Below, one piece after another: positions 1 through 8,425 of a stretch of DNA of 64,000 nucleotides. Made by a program: the position numbers and the translations under genes. Where the stretch lies: contig JARBJD010000141.1 in the NCBI GenBank assembly GCA_033064195.1, forward strand, positions 117,101-181,100, in the 5' to 3' direction. A model generated the notes under the pieces. That model made no database searches, had not been told where the DNA came from, and saw only the letters and a program-made list of their open reading frames with translations. The stretch comes from Blattamonas nauphoetae (lineage: Eukaryota > Preaxostyla > Oxymonadida). Position 1 is the stretch's first letter. The number at the start of each line of letters is the position of its first letter.

Positions 1-12
1 TTTGGTTTTCAT
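1..12 (-). CDS. Left-edge start of another ~355-aa family gene (partial)
   Basis: Only four codons lie inside the window, with the start codon reading leftward from base 12. The assignment rests on the upstream sequence. Bases 13-45, read on the minus strand, carry the same GGGATGATC block and T-rich run that precede the family starts at 22502 and 25107, with GATC 15 nt before the ATG. No protein evidence is available, so identity with the family is inferred from the promoter alone. Confidence 0.4.
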
Positions 13-170
13 GTGAAAAAGGAGGATGATCATCCCATTTGTCGTGATTTCTTGACTCAGAACAAACAATGAGCATAAAGCACGAATTATTCTTTGAAAT
101 GCAATCAAGACGTACAGAATAAAGAAATGAATCATCAACGATTGCATATCTGTCCCTGTCTGACACGTTA

Positions 171-493
171 CAGGGTGAGCCAAAAGTAATCTTCATCCCA
201 CAATTGGGTTTTCTTGTCATCATTTCGAAAACAACCAACAAATCAAGATTATTGTCACTATACTGTTTCCTCACCACCTCATTCACTGATTTCCTTCTTA
301 TCGAGGACAGTACAGTCTGCGAATGATGGCAAAACCTTCACCAACCCCCAATTCTGACAAAAAACGAACGAGAATTCCGTTGAGATGTAATGATCACTCT
401 CTTAACATTTCACGTCTTGAGACTCTCTTTTCTCACTTTTTTCAAAAATGACTTTGATCAGCCCTTAGAGCAGGGTACTTTTGGCTCACCCTG
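171..493. mobile_element. Tc1/mariner-type MITE, 323 bp
   Basis: A perfect inverted repeat bounds this segment: CAGGGTGAGCCAAAAGTA at the left end and its reverse complement at the right end. A TA dinucleotide flanks each end (169-170 and 494-495), the target duplication expected for Tc1/mariner transposition. The interior has no convincing reading frame, so it is a non-autonomous element. The CAGGGTG start followed by a CCAAAAGT block is a familiar mariner-type terminus. That assignment is from memory, while the repeat and the TA flanks are seen directly. Confidence 0.8.
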
Positions 494-984
494 TACACTT
501 TCGTCGAGAGTTGCGCAGTCGATGTCCGCGTGTCCATAATGTTCTCCTTCCGACAGCAAACAACAAAGCAGCTGAAGCCAGATCCTTTAAAATGTGGATG
601 AGAAATACTTCTGAGTCTGAATGACGGAAGAAGAGAGGCGATGATTCGCACCCCTTTCGAAAACATCAGAACCGCACGTGTGTTCGGAAATGACATGTGG
701 AAACAGTGGGATGGGAGTTGCGATTCGCTCAAGGGTGATATCGTTCAGTTCAGTGAAGATGTGTTCGAGTTGTGAGATGTCAGAAAACACGTCACAAAAA
801 CAGAGGACGGGCAGAATAGATCAACACTGACCCACTGTTGGAACACTAAGCATCAACGAATGATGGAACGAGAATGACAAACTCGTGTCTTCGATGGGTG
901 GCGATGAGCGATGGTTCTTTTGAAGGAATGATCCAATTTGCACAACAAGGACCTAAATCCCGTGTGTTGGCTGTTGTGGAGAGA
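494..984. other. Unassigned spacer
   Basis: Several minus-strand frames of 60-110 residues are open here, but none has a recognisable motif, repeat relationship or promoter signal. I see nothing supportable in the stretch apart from the transition into the 3' flank repeat of the neighbouring family gene. Confidence 0.4.
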
Positions 985-1430
985 ATGAGAGAAAACGATG
1001 ATGAAGAGATGAGATAAAAGGAGAGGAAGACGGAGAAAGACCAAAAAACAGAAAACGCCGATGGAATGAAAGGAAAATGACTGAAATAGCAGAACACACC
1101 CCAAACAGTTCGGAGAGGGCTGGGGAAGGGCGGGAATGTGGGGCACATCCCATTTCGACAAGATAAACGAGATGTGTTTCAGAGATGCCAAAAAGTCGGG
1201 ATTGGGAAAGATAATCTCGTCACAATGTGTCGTTCAGGGACACCAGGAATTGTTTGGAGAGAGGACGGTTGACGATGTGACAGTCAAAGACAGACGCGTT
1301 GAGAACGACGAACCCAAAAGAGCACATCATTTCTGGACGATTGGAGGCGATCTCAGAATATGTTCGTCCGCACCAGCAGTCAGTGCATTCCTAACATCCG
1401 AGGAGAGTCCGCAGAAATGAACTTTAGTCT
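985..1430 (-). repeat. Shared 3' flank of family gene, copy 1
   Basis: Lies directly downstream (minus-strand sense) of the gene ending at 1467. A core of roughly 280 bp is about 90 percent identical by eye to segments at 3350-3790, 5870-6320, 21050-21385, 23660-23985 and, inverted, 26410-26690. The outer part, rich in GA on the plus strand, is shared only with the 3.4 kb and 5.9 kb copies. Plus-strand frames of about 95-105 codons cross it, but single-base indels between copies shift the frame, so it is treated as non-coding or as untranslated 3' sequence. Confidence 0.7.
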
Positions 1431-1466
1431 TTCGAGAGAGGCGGTTTTGATTGGTCTTTTGAGATC

Positions 1467-2546
1467 TCACTGTTCAGTGAATTCCACATTCGATCCCAGT
1501 TTGTGTGAGATTGAGTGACACTCTTTCACAAGATGGCGACCATAATCTCCGCCCTTGTTGTTCATCATCACCTGTTCGAGTGTGTCTTCGAAGCCTTCCG
1601 AAATCAGAGCTTGTACCATCCGTTTCCCAGACTGGACCACTTCTGGGCCTTCACTCCCCCAGTCATCAAGCGAACTGTTGATGTAGAAGCAAGAATTCCG
1701 GACACGCATGTCGTCTTCGACGAACGAGTGACAGCTTGTGAATCCCATCACCATCGGAGATGCGAGGACAAACTCCAATGTCGGACGATGAAATGGGCCG
1801 AATTGAATGAGTGTGCGCAATAGCTCCATGTATGAGTCGAACAAGTCACCATTAATGGAGTACCGATTTGAGATCAGAAATGTCACAAATTGAGACGATG
1901 GAAGAACGACCTTCTGAAAGATCCTTTCACGACGGTTGAATTCTTTAACGGCAGTAGAGAAACGTATTTTGCTGAGAATATACGGAGATGCGAGATAAAC
2001 GCAATGTGAGATAATTTCGATAAGTTTGATGATTACCTTCTCATTACCGGTGATGGAGAGTGTGTGAGGTTGGAGAGCCGTGAAGACTTTGGAAACGAGA
2101 TCTGATCCCAAGAGGCGAAGTTCTACAGCAGTCGACGTATTCATCAGTGTTCGGCAGAGGAACGAGAACGATGCTGCAACTATGGCCGAGTGAGGGGATG
2201 ACAGCAGAGTGGAAATACTCTCCACAAAGCCAGTAGTCGATCCGGCTGAAGATTGAACGAGTTTAGTGACGAGTTTGTCAGCAAGTTGTTTGTCGTTCAG
2301 TCCCGATTCGAGGCTCTTCAGAAACAGGGCAGCTCGATCTTGCAATGTCTTGTCAAATGGATATCCTGCTTTGACGAGTGATACAAGTGAACAGTAAATC
2401 CTCGATTTCTCCTCAAATGACAATTGTGGACGTCCACGGAAACTCAGGAAAGGTTCACGTCCTGGATCGATTGTTGCAAGACTGTCAGCTCTGTGTGGAG
2501 TTCGAGCGTCGGAAGTTGTCTGGAACACACGTGGATTGATTGACAT
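1467..2546 (-). CDS. ~355-aa lineage-specific family protein, member A
   Basis: A 359-residue protein of unknown function, one of at least seven full members in the window. Family landmarks in order are an N-terminal E.FLSF segment near residue 31, SLVSLVKAGYPFD near 53, a block with LLSSPHSAIVAASFSF near 113, a central LSITGNEKV block, FQKVVLPSSQFVTFLIS after residue 200, and VVQSGKRMVQALISEGFE near the C-terminus. No signal peptide, membrane helix or metal-binding pattern is visible. Evenly spaced amphipathic helices suggest an ARM/HEAT-like all-alpha fold, which is inference only. The ATG at 2546 is preferred because GATC lies 14 nt upstream, as in its relatives. I recall similar proteins being numerous and unannotated in Blattamonas. 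Confidence 0.85.
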   Translation of the reverse strand: MSINPRVFQTTSDARTPHRADSLATIDPGREPFLSFRGRPQLSFEEKSRIYCSLVSLVKAGYPFDKTLQDRAALFLKSLESGLNDKQLADKLVTKLVQSSAGSTTGFVESISTLLSSPHSAIVAASFSFLCRTLMNTSTAVELRLLGSDLVSKVFTALQPHTLSITGNEKVIIKLIEIISHCVYLASPYILSKIRFSTAVKEFNRRERIFQKVVLPSSQFVTFLISNRYSINGDLFDSYMELLRTLIQFGPFHRPTLEFVLASPMVMGFTSCHSFVEDDMRVRNSCFYINSSLDDWGSEGPEVVQSGKRMVQALISEGFEDTLEQVMMNNKGGDYGRHLVKECHSISHKLGSNVEFTEQ

Positions 2547-2578
2547 TCGATGAATAGAAAGATCGACCCATAGACAAA

Positions 2579-3349
2579 TTATGACAACTCCTGGATGATC
2601 ATTCGATACATTTTTTTCAAAGGAGAATCAACAAAGTCACGCCAATGAGCTCGCTGATCCATTTCAACGTCCTGAATGTTCCCAAATAAACAGATAAATC
2701 GTATGACGACAATCTTCATTCTGAAAAAGATGGGAAATATCACTTGACTCTCCGTTTGTCCTGAACCGCCAAGGTATAGTTTCACTCAGCCTCCGCCTTT
2801 TCTCAACCAGAAATTGGTGGAAAGACGAGAGCAGTTGATATCCAGCAACAACCATCTACGCTGCCTTCTTCCTTCGACAGTCAGACACCGAATCATCGAG
2901 TTCAACGTGTGACCATGTCCACATGAATCATCCTCACTTGATGCACGCCTCGTTGCTGTCTGATCACATTTTGGTGATGATGTCCCGTAGTGTCTTGTTT
3001 GCCAACCGATTCCCTCCACACTTGTCGAGCTCACTGATGCAGATGTCAGCAAATCGCTCCCATCGCAGCTCAATCTGGTCATCGAACTAATCCAGTGTGG
3101 ATTGATGAATGGTGAGAATGACAGACGAGGCGAAAACAGAGTTGGGAGGTGAAGAGGAGGACAAACACACTTCTCGATGGGATCTCGTCACAATTCAGTG
3201 GCTGTCCAATTCACTCTCATTTGAGACGGGAGGGAGAGCAGGGCGTGTCCAGTATTTCACTTTTCAGTTTGTGTTCTCCAATCACAACAACAATCAAACC
3301 CTGATTGGTGTTGTAAAGACATGCTTCCCTTCCGCATCGATATCTGAGC
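2579..3349. other. Spacer between family units
   Basis: Separates two gene-plus-flank units. The open frames in this stretch are short, share nothing with each other or with known families I recognise, and lack the GATC upstream signal. Nothing else is seen. Confidence 0.4.
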
Positions 3350-3790
3350 AGTAGAGGGAACAAAAGAGATGAAGACGACAGAAAAATAGAAGTGAAGAAC
3401 AAAACGAAAAGTGTGAAAGAAAGCGCGGATGGCACGCACGTTGAACTCCAAAAAAGAGGACACACCTCAAACAAAGCGTGGGTGGTTGTGGAATGGTGGG
3501 AATGTGGGGCACATCCCATTTCGACGAGATAAATGCGAAGTGTTTTGGAGATGTCCAAAAGTCGAGATTGGGAAAGATAATCTGGTTACATCTGTTCTGT
3601 CAGGGACACCAGGAATTGTTTGGAGAGAGGACGGTTGACGATGTGACAGTCAAAGACAGTCGCGTTGAGAACGACCAACCCAAAAGAGCAAATAATTTCT
3701 GGACGATTGGAGGTTATCCCAGAATCTGTTCATCTGCACCAGCAATCACAGCATTCCCAACATCCGAGGAGAGGCGGCAGAAATAAGTTA
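3350..3790 (-). repeat. Shared 3' flank of family gene, copy 2
   Basis: Same unit as at 985-1430, again directly after the stop of a minus-strand family gene. The core from about 3600 to 3780 is nearly identical to the other copies. The block GGACGGTTGACGATGTGACA is unchanged in every minus-side copy. The upstream GA-rich part matches the 1 kb copy less closely. Confidence 0.7.
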
Positions 3791-3842
3791 GAGTCATTCC
3801 AGAGAGGTGGATTCGACACGTCAATTGAGATGCAATTGGTCA

Positions 3843-4913
3843 TCACCTCGGCATATTCGATCCCAGAGATTGAATGAGAGCGAGACAATCATCGACAACA
3901 TTGTGACCATAATCTCCGTCAATATCGTTCAACAGCTTTTGTTCGAGTGTGACTTCGAAGCCTTCCAAAAACAGAGCTTGGAGGATTTGTTTTCCAGATT
4001 GGACCACCTCTTGGCCTTGTTTCCTCCATTCCTTCAGCGAGAGTTTGATTTTGACGAGAATGCTCCAGATGTCATCATCATTTTCGATGAACGAGAGACA
4101 ACTTGAGATTGCCATCACAATCGGAGATGCGACAACAAATTCCAATGTTGGACGATGAAATGAACATATGCGTAGGATTGTGCTTAAAAGAAACATGAAT
4201 GAGTCGAACAAGTTTCGATTGAGGATGTACCGATTAGAGATCAGAAATCTCACAAATTGGGACGATGAGATCACGACCTTCTGAAAGATCATTTCATGAT
4301 GGTTGTATTGGTCGACTGCATTCATGATGCCCAGCCTCATAAGAGATTTTGGATGTGCGAGAGAGACGAATCTGTCGATGATTCTGATCAGATGGCTGAT
4401 GTTCGTTTCATTTCCTGAAATTGGCATCGTGTGAGGTTGGACAATCGCTAACACTTTGGTGACGAGATCTGTCTCCACGAGATGAAGTCGAACAGCAAAC
4501 GATGAATCGAACACTGAGTTTCGAAGAAACGACAACGCTGCCGCAGCCACAGTCGAGTGAGGGGATGCCAGAAGGGTAAGAATGCCATCAAAAAAGGCAG
4601 AAGCCGATCCAACAGAAGAGAGAACGAGGTTTGTCATCTGTCTCGGTGGAGGATGGGAAGTGTTGGGCTTCGGTTCGAGGCTCCTCAAAAAGTGGACGGT
4701 TCTGTTTTGAAGAACGTTGTCAAAAGGGTAGTCCGCTTTCACGAGGGCCACAAGTGAGCAGTAAACTGCTAATTCGTCCTCAGGCGACAATTCCGAGGCA
4801 GAATCGAAATTCAGGAATGGTTCACGATCTGGATCGACTGGTGAAAGAGAGTCCTGCGAGTGATTAACATAGGTATCAGAATTTGTGTTCAAAGCAATGA
4901 ATTTTGTTTCCAT
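3843..4913 (-). CDS. ~355-aa family protein, member B
   Basis: A 356-residue member of the same family. It retains SLVALVKADYPFD, LLASPHSTVAAAALSFL, the MPISGNET block, MIFQKVVISSSQFVRFL and VVQSGKQILQALFLEGFE, so all landmarks are in order and at usual spacing. The reading frame is intact. The start at 4913 is supported by GATC 13 nt upstream. A MITE is inserted 25 bp upstream of the start (4939), immediately outside the GATC motif. Sequence beyond the motif is therefore transposon-derived, unlike in the sister genes. Function unknown. Confidence 0.85.
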   Translation of the reverse strand: METKFIALNTNSDTYVNHSQDSLSPVDPDREPFLNFDSASELSPEDELAVYCSLVALVKADYPFDNVLQNRTVHFLRSLEPKPNTSHPPPRQMTNLVLSSVGSASAFFDGILTLLASPHSTVAAAALSFLRNSVFDSSFAVRLHLVETDLVTKVLAIVQPHTMPISGNETNISHLIRIIDRFVSLAHPKSLMRLGIMNAVDQYNHHEMIFQKVVISSSQFVRFLISNRYILNRNLFDSFMFLLSTILRICSFHRPTLEFVVASPIVMAISSCLSFIENDDDIWSILVKIKLSLKEWRKQGQEVVQSGKQILQALFLEGFEVTLEQKLLNDIDGDYGHNVVDDCLALIQSLGSNMPR

Positions 4914-4938
4914 TGAAGATGAAGAGGATCATCCAATT

Positions 4939-5796
4939 GGGCGATTCTAAATCAAAACTTGCATGCGTCTCCCTTTCGTCTTGAAGTTGAAGATCTCCCA
5001 GAAATCCTCCCAGTTCACAGGTCCAGCCACTATCGACATCATAAAGGTTTGATATTCAACTTTTCTTCATTCTCGCGTGATATCTTTCCGATTCAAAGTT
5101 CAGGCTCCTTCTCACCATCCAACTTTATTTGATTATGAATCTAGATGATCCGACCCGTCTCAACCAGCGTATTGGATGTAGATCAGACTGTATGTATTGT
5201 TTTTTGTTCTCATGTGCTGAAACTCAGCACTTTTTTGTCTCGTCGCAAATCAAATCTCAGGAGCCATAAGGATCTCTCAAGAATCGCATGATTGAACGTT
5301 TTGGACTGTTTTCGCTCTATTTCTCCTTTTGTTTCAGCATTTTCTCGTTGTAAACCGTCAAATTCGATTCACTCTTTTCGATCTTCCTCCCACTGCTACA
5401 GTTCCTCTCATGCTCGTTTTTCCTTCACAATTTATCACAAACCGCATCGTCCGGATACTTTCTGAAATTTCCAAGACTAATCTTATCAAGTCTGTTGAAT
5501 ATGTCTCCTCGAACAGTTTGTGACTTTTTCTCCAATAGATGACCTTGTGTTGGTTCTTTCACACAGAATGAGCTTTTTCCTTCGTTTTCCATCATTTATC
5601 TCTTTTTGAACTTGTTCTGTGATAAAAAGTGTGCACAATTGTCTTCAACAAAAAATGACGATATCGAACGCGATCGAACTTTAATTCCACTAATTTTCCT
5701 GTTTTCTGTCTATTACACAGGTGAACGGTAATTGGGCAAAAAATAATTTTTGGTGACGCACATTAGTGTAAAACAAGTTTTCATTCAGAATCGCCC
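4939..5796. mobile_element. MITE, 858 bp, 4-bp target duplication (family M4, copy 1)
   Basis: Termini are GGGCGATTCTAAATCAAAAC on the left and the matching inverted sequence on the right, and AATT is duplicated on both sides (4935-4938, 5797-5800). The element at 43391-44249 has homologous ends, nearly the same length (859 bp), a 4-bp A/T duplication, and a shared internal CGAACGCGATC block. No open frame of useful size is present, so it is non-autonomous. The superfamily is uncertain, since a 4-bp A/T-only target is not diagnostic. Confidence 0.8.
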
Positions 5797-5869
5797 AATT
5801 GGTCGTCAATCACTCAGACTCAATAAACTTCATGCACAATTCCCGGATTGATTGAAGAAATAAAATGAA

Positions 5870-6320
5870 GATTAAGAGAGAATGAGAGAAAATGATGATG
5901 AAGAGATGAATCAAAAGGAGAGGAAGACGGATAAAGACCAAAATACAGAAACAGCAGGTGATTCTGAAATGGTAAAGATTAAGCAAGCAGACCACACCTC
6001 AAACAAATCGTGGATGGTCGTGGAAAGGTGGGAATGTGGAGTGTAACCCATTTCGACGAGAAAAACGAGATGTGTTTCTGAGATTGTCCAAAAGTCGAGA
6101 TTGCGAAAGATAATCTGGGCACAATGCATCATTCACAGACGCCAGAAATTGTTTGGAGAGAGGACGGTTGACGATGTGACAGTCAAACACAGCCGCGTTG
6201 AGAACGACGAACCCAAAAGAGCAAACCATTTCTGGACGATTGGAGGTGATCCAGAATCTGTTCGTCTGCACCAGCAATCAAATCATTCCCAACATCCGAC
6301 GAGAGTCCACAGAAATCATA
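5870..6320 (-). repeat. Shared 3' flank of family gene, copy 3
   Basis: Follows the stop of the minus-strand gene at 6360. It contains the GA-rich outer part (also at 982-1140) and the strongly conserved core. Relative to the 1 kb copy it has one-base length differences, which argues against a conserved protein frame through the whole unit. Confidence 0.7.
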
Positions 6321-6359
6321 GTGGAGTCATTCGAGAGAGTCGTCATAAACTTCTCTGTC

Positions 6360-7451
6360 TCATTCTTCCTCATCGTTTTCAGTTTCAGACGCATTCGATC
6401 CCAGCAATTTCAATATGAACTGACAATTTCTGACAAGACGGAGACCATATAACACACGCTTGTCGTTCATCAGCTTCTGTTCGAGTGTGTCTTCGAAGCC
6501 TTCCGAAAACAGAGCTTGCATCACCCGTTTTCCAGATTGGACCACTTCTGGGCTTTCGTTCTTCCAACTTCTGAGTGAGTTGTTGATGGTTTCGAGAGTG
6601 TCATGGAGACGATTATCAGTTTCGATGGACGAGAGAGAACTTGAGAATCCCATCGCAATCGGAGATGTGATGACAAACTCCAATGTTGGATGATGATACG
6701 GGCTGAAACCAAGAAGTGTTGTCAATAGAGACATGAATGAGTCGAACAAGTCTTCGTTGAGGAGATACCGATTGCTGATCAGAAATGTCACAAACTGAGA
6801 CGATGGAAGAGCGACCTTCTGAAAGATCATTTCACGATGGTTGAATGCGTCGGAAGCAGTAGTGATTGCAAGTTCTCCGAGAGATGGTGGAAGTGCTAGA
6901 ATTGCGAGATAATTCGTGATTTTGATAAGAATGGAAATTAACGTTTCATTTCCTGAAATCGGCAACGTGGGAGGTTGAATAGACGTGAAGACGTTGGTGA
7001 TGAGATCTGACTCCATGAGACGAGTTCGAATTGTCGGTGATGATGCCTTGGTGGTTTTGTACATGAATGACATCGCTGCCTCAACCACTCTCGAGTAGGG
7101 AGACGATAAGAGAGTGACAATGCTCGTAACAAAGCCAGAAGCCGACCCAGCTGAAGAGGGAACGAGATCAGTCACGAGTTTCGCTGCAATCTGTGAGTCG
7201 TGCCACTTCGGTTCGAGACTCTTCAAAAATCGGCCTGCTTTATCTTGAAGGACATCGTCAAAAGGGTGTTCAGCTTTCACGAGTGATAGAAGTGAACAGT
7301 AAATCCTCGATTTATCCTCAAACGACAATTCTGATTTCGGATCGAAATTCGTGAATAATTCACGTTTTGGATCGATTGTTGGATTATTGACAGATCTGCG
7401 TGGATATCGAGTCCCTGAACTTTTTGGGAACACACGCGGATTGATGGCCAT
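6360..7451 (-). CDS. ~355-aa family protein, member C
   Basis: A 363-residue member, slightly longer at the C-terminus, where it ends in an acidic tail (ETENDEEE). Family landmarks are present: SLLSLVKAEHPFDD, LLSSPYSRVVEAAMSF, LPISGNETLIS, MIFQKVALPSSQFVTFL and VVQSGKRVMQALFSEGFE. The N-terminus MAINPRVF resembles MSINPRVF of member A, so these two are probably the closest relatives within the cluster. Start chosen at ATG 7451 with GATC 14 nt upstream. Function unknown. Confidence 0.85.
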   Translation of the reverse strand: MAINPRVFPKSSGTRYPRRSVNNPTIDPKRELFTNFDPKSELSFEDKSRIYCSLLSLVKAEHPFDDVLQDKAGRFLKSLEPKWHDSQIAAKLVTDLVPSSAGSASGFVTSIVTLLSSPYSRVVEAAMSFMYKTTKASSPTIRTRLMESDLITNVFTSIQPPTLPISGNETLISILIKITNYLAILALPPSLGELAITTASDAFNHREMIFQKVALPSSQFVTFLISNRYLLNEDLFDSFMSLLTTLLGFSPYHHPTLEFVITSPIAMGFSSSLSSIETDNRLHDTLETINNSLRSWKNESPEVVQSGKRVMQALFSEGFEDTLEQKLMNDKRVLYGLRLVRNCQFILKLLGSNASETENDEEE

Positions 7452-7778
7452 TTCAGAATGTGAAAGATCGTCCCATTCATCAAATTAGGGTATCTCAGGA
7501 ATTCTTTTTCAAACTGAAATCTGGTGACCTCAAGATCGTTTATGGATGAAACAAAAGAAGCCTTAAGAATAGCAGAGATGAGGACACAAATGTTATCTTG
7601 GCTGGAAACTGGAAATGAGAGAATAGACCAAAAAGTGTGATAGACGAAGGATGAAACAGATCTGTCTGTCAACACAGAGAGAGTGGGAAGGTTTGAATGG
7701 TCAGTATCCGATGACATCTGAACATCGAGTGAAGTGCGGGATGTGTGCGACAGATTTCGTTTTTGTGTCACATGTTAT

Positions 7779-8068
7779 CTATTCAGATGAAGGAAAGTTC
7801 GTTCCCAGATTGTTCAACAATTGAAAGGTTTTAATCCTCACATAGTTTCCAAAATACGATGATTTGTTGTGAAGCATTGATTGTGCGAGCCAATCTCTGA
7901 AGCCTTCCCCTTCGAGTGTTTGTAATGTCGCCTTCCCTCTGTCAATGAATTTGGCTCCATAGCTTTTCCACCTGCTGATATTCTGTGACACGGACCAGAT
8001 TATGAATTGAAGGGTGCGATCGTTTTCCACTTTGGAGAGGAGTGAGATGAAGACGATTGGGAGGCTAG
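7779..8068 (-). pseudogene. 3' part of a family gene split by a Mutator-like element
   Basis: The minus-strand frame encodes a divergent version of the family C-terminus: an acidic-Asn turn (KVEND), then a W-rich helix pair, GKATLQTLEGEGF in the place of the usual VVQSGKRMMQALFSEGFE, and the LLNNLGTNF ending that corresponds to LLGSN. The frame is cut at 8068, exactly where the transposon begins. The matching 5' part lies at 15092-16199, on the other side of the 7 kb insert. The 9-bp sequence GGAGGCTAG is duplicated at the two cut ends. Confidence 0.65.
8060..8068. repeat. 9-bp target-site duplication (left) of the MULE
   Basis: GGAGGCTAG occurs here and again at 15083-15091, immediately outside the two inverted termini. 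A 9-bp duplication is the hallmark of Mutator-like transposition. Confidence 0.9.
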
Positions 8069-8425
8069 GGTTAAGTATAGGCGCAGATCCGATTTTGGCT
8101 ACGCGCAGATCCATTTTTTTGGATACGCGCAGATCCAAATGGATACGCGCAGATCCAAAATTGTATTGGTTCTGTTCTAATATGTGGCTGGTTTTTGTCT
8201 CAGAAAACTTCACTATGGATTGATTTTCTCTCAAACATCTTTCAGAAGAACAAATCGTTAGAAAAAGTTGATAAATGGTGCAAGGTGATTCCTAAATAAG
8301 GAAATGTCGCATGTTGCTATTTACCGAGATGGTCCTGGATGATAGATCGAAAATTCTGGTTGTAATTCATGATTTTAGTCAAAGATAACCCCATCGTCGT
8401 GTATTCGTTTGTAATCAATCAGTTT

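Noticed and set aside
1136-1420. Plus-strand frames of 79-150 codons in the family 3' flanks (also 3478, 6101, 20969, 23736)
   Set aside because: The frame is broken by one-base indels between copies outside the most conserved block, there is no upstream GATC signal, and the family gene on the other strand explains the repeat unit.
7277-7771. 164-codon minus-strand frame upstream of member C
   Set aside because: Overlaps the start of member C in another frame and shows no family landmark. An undetected gene remnant is possible but not supportable.
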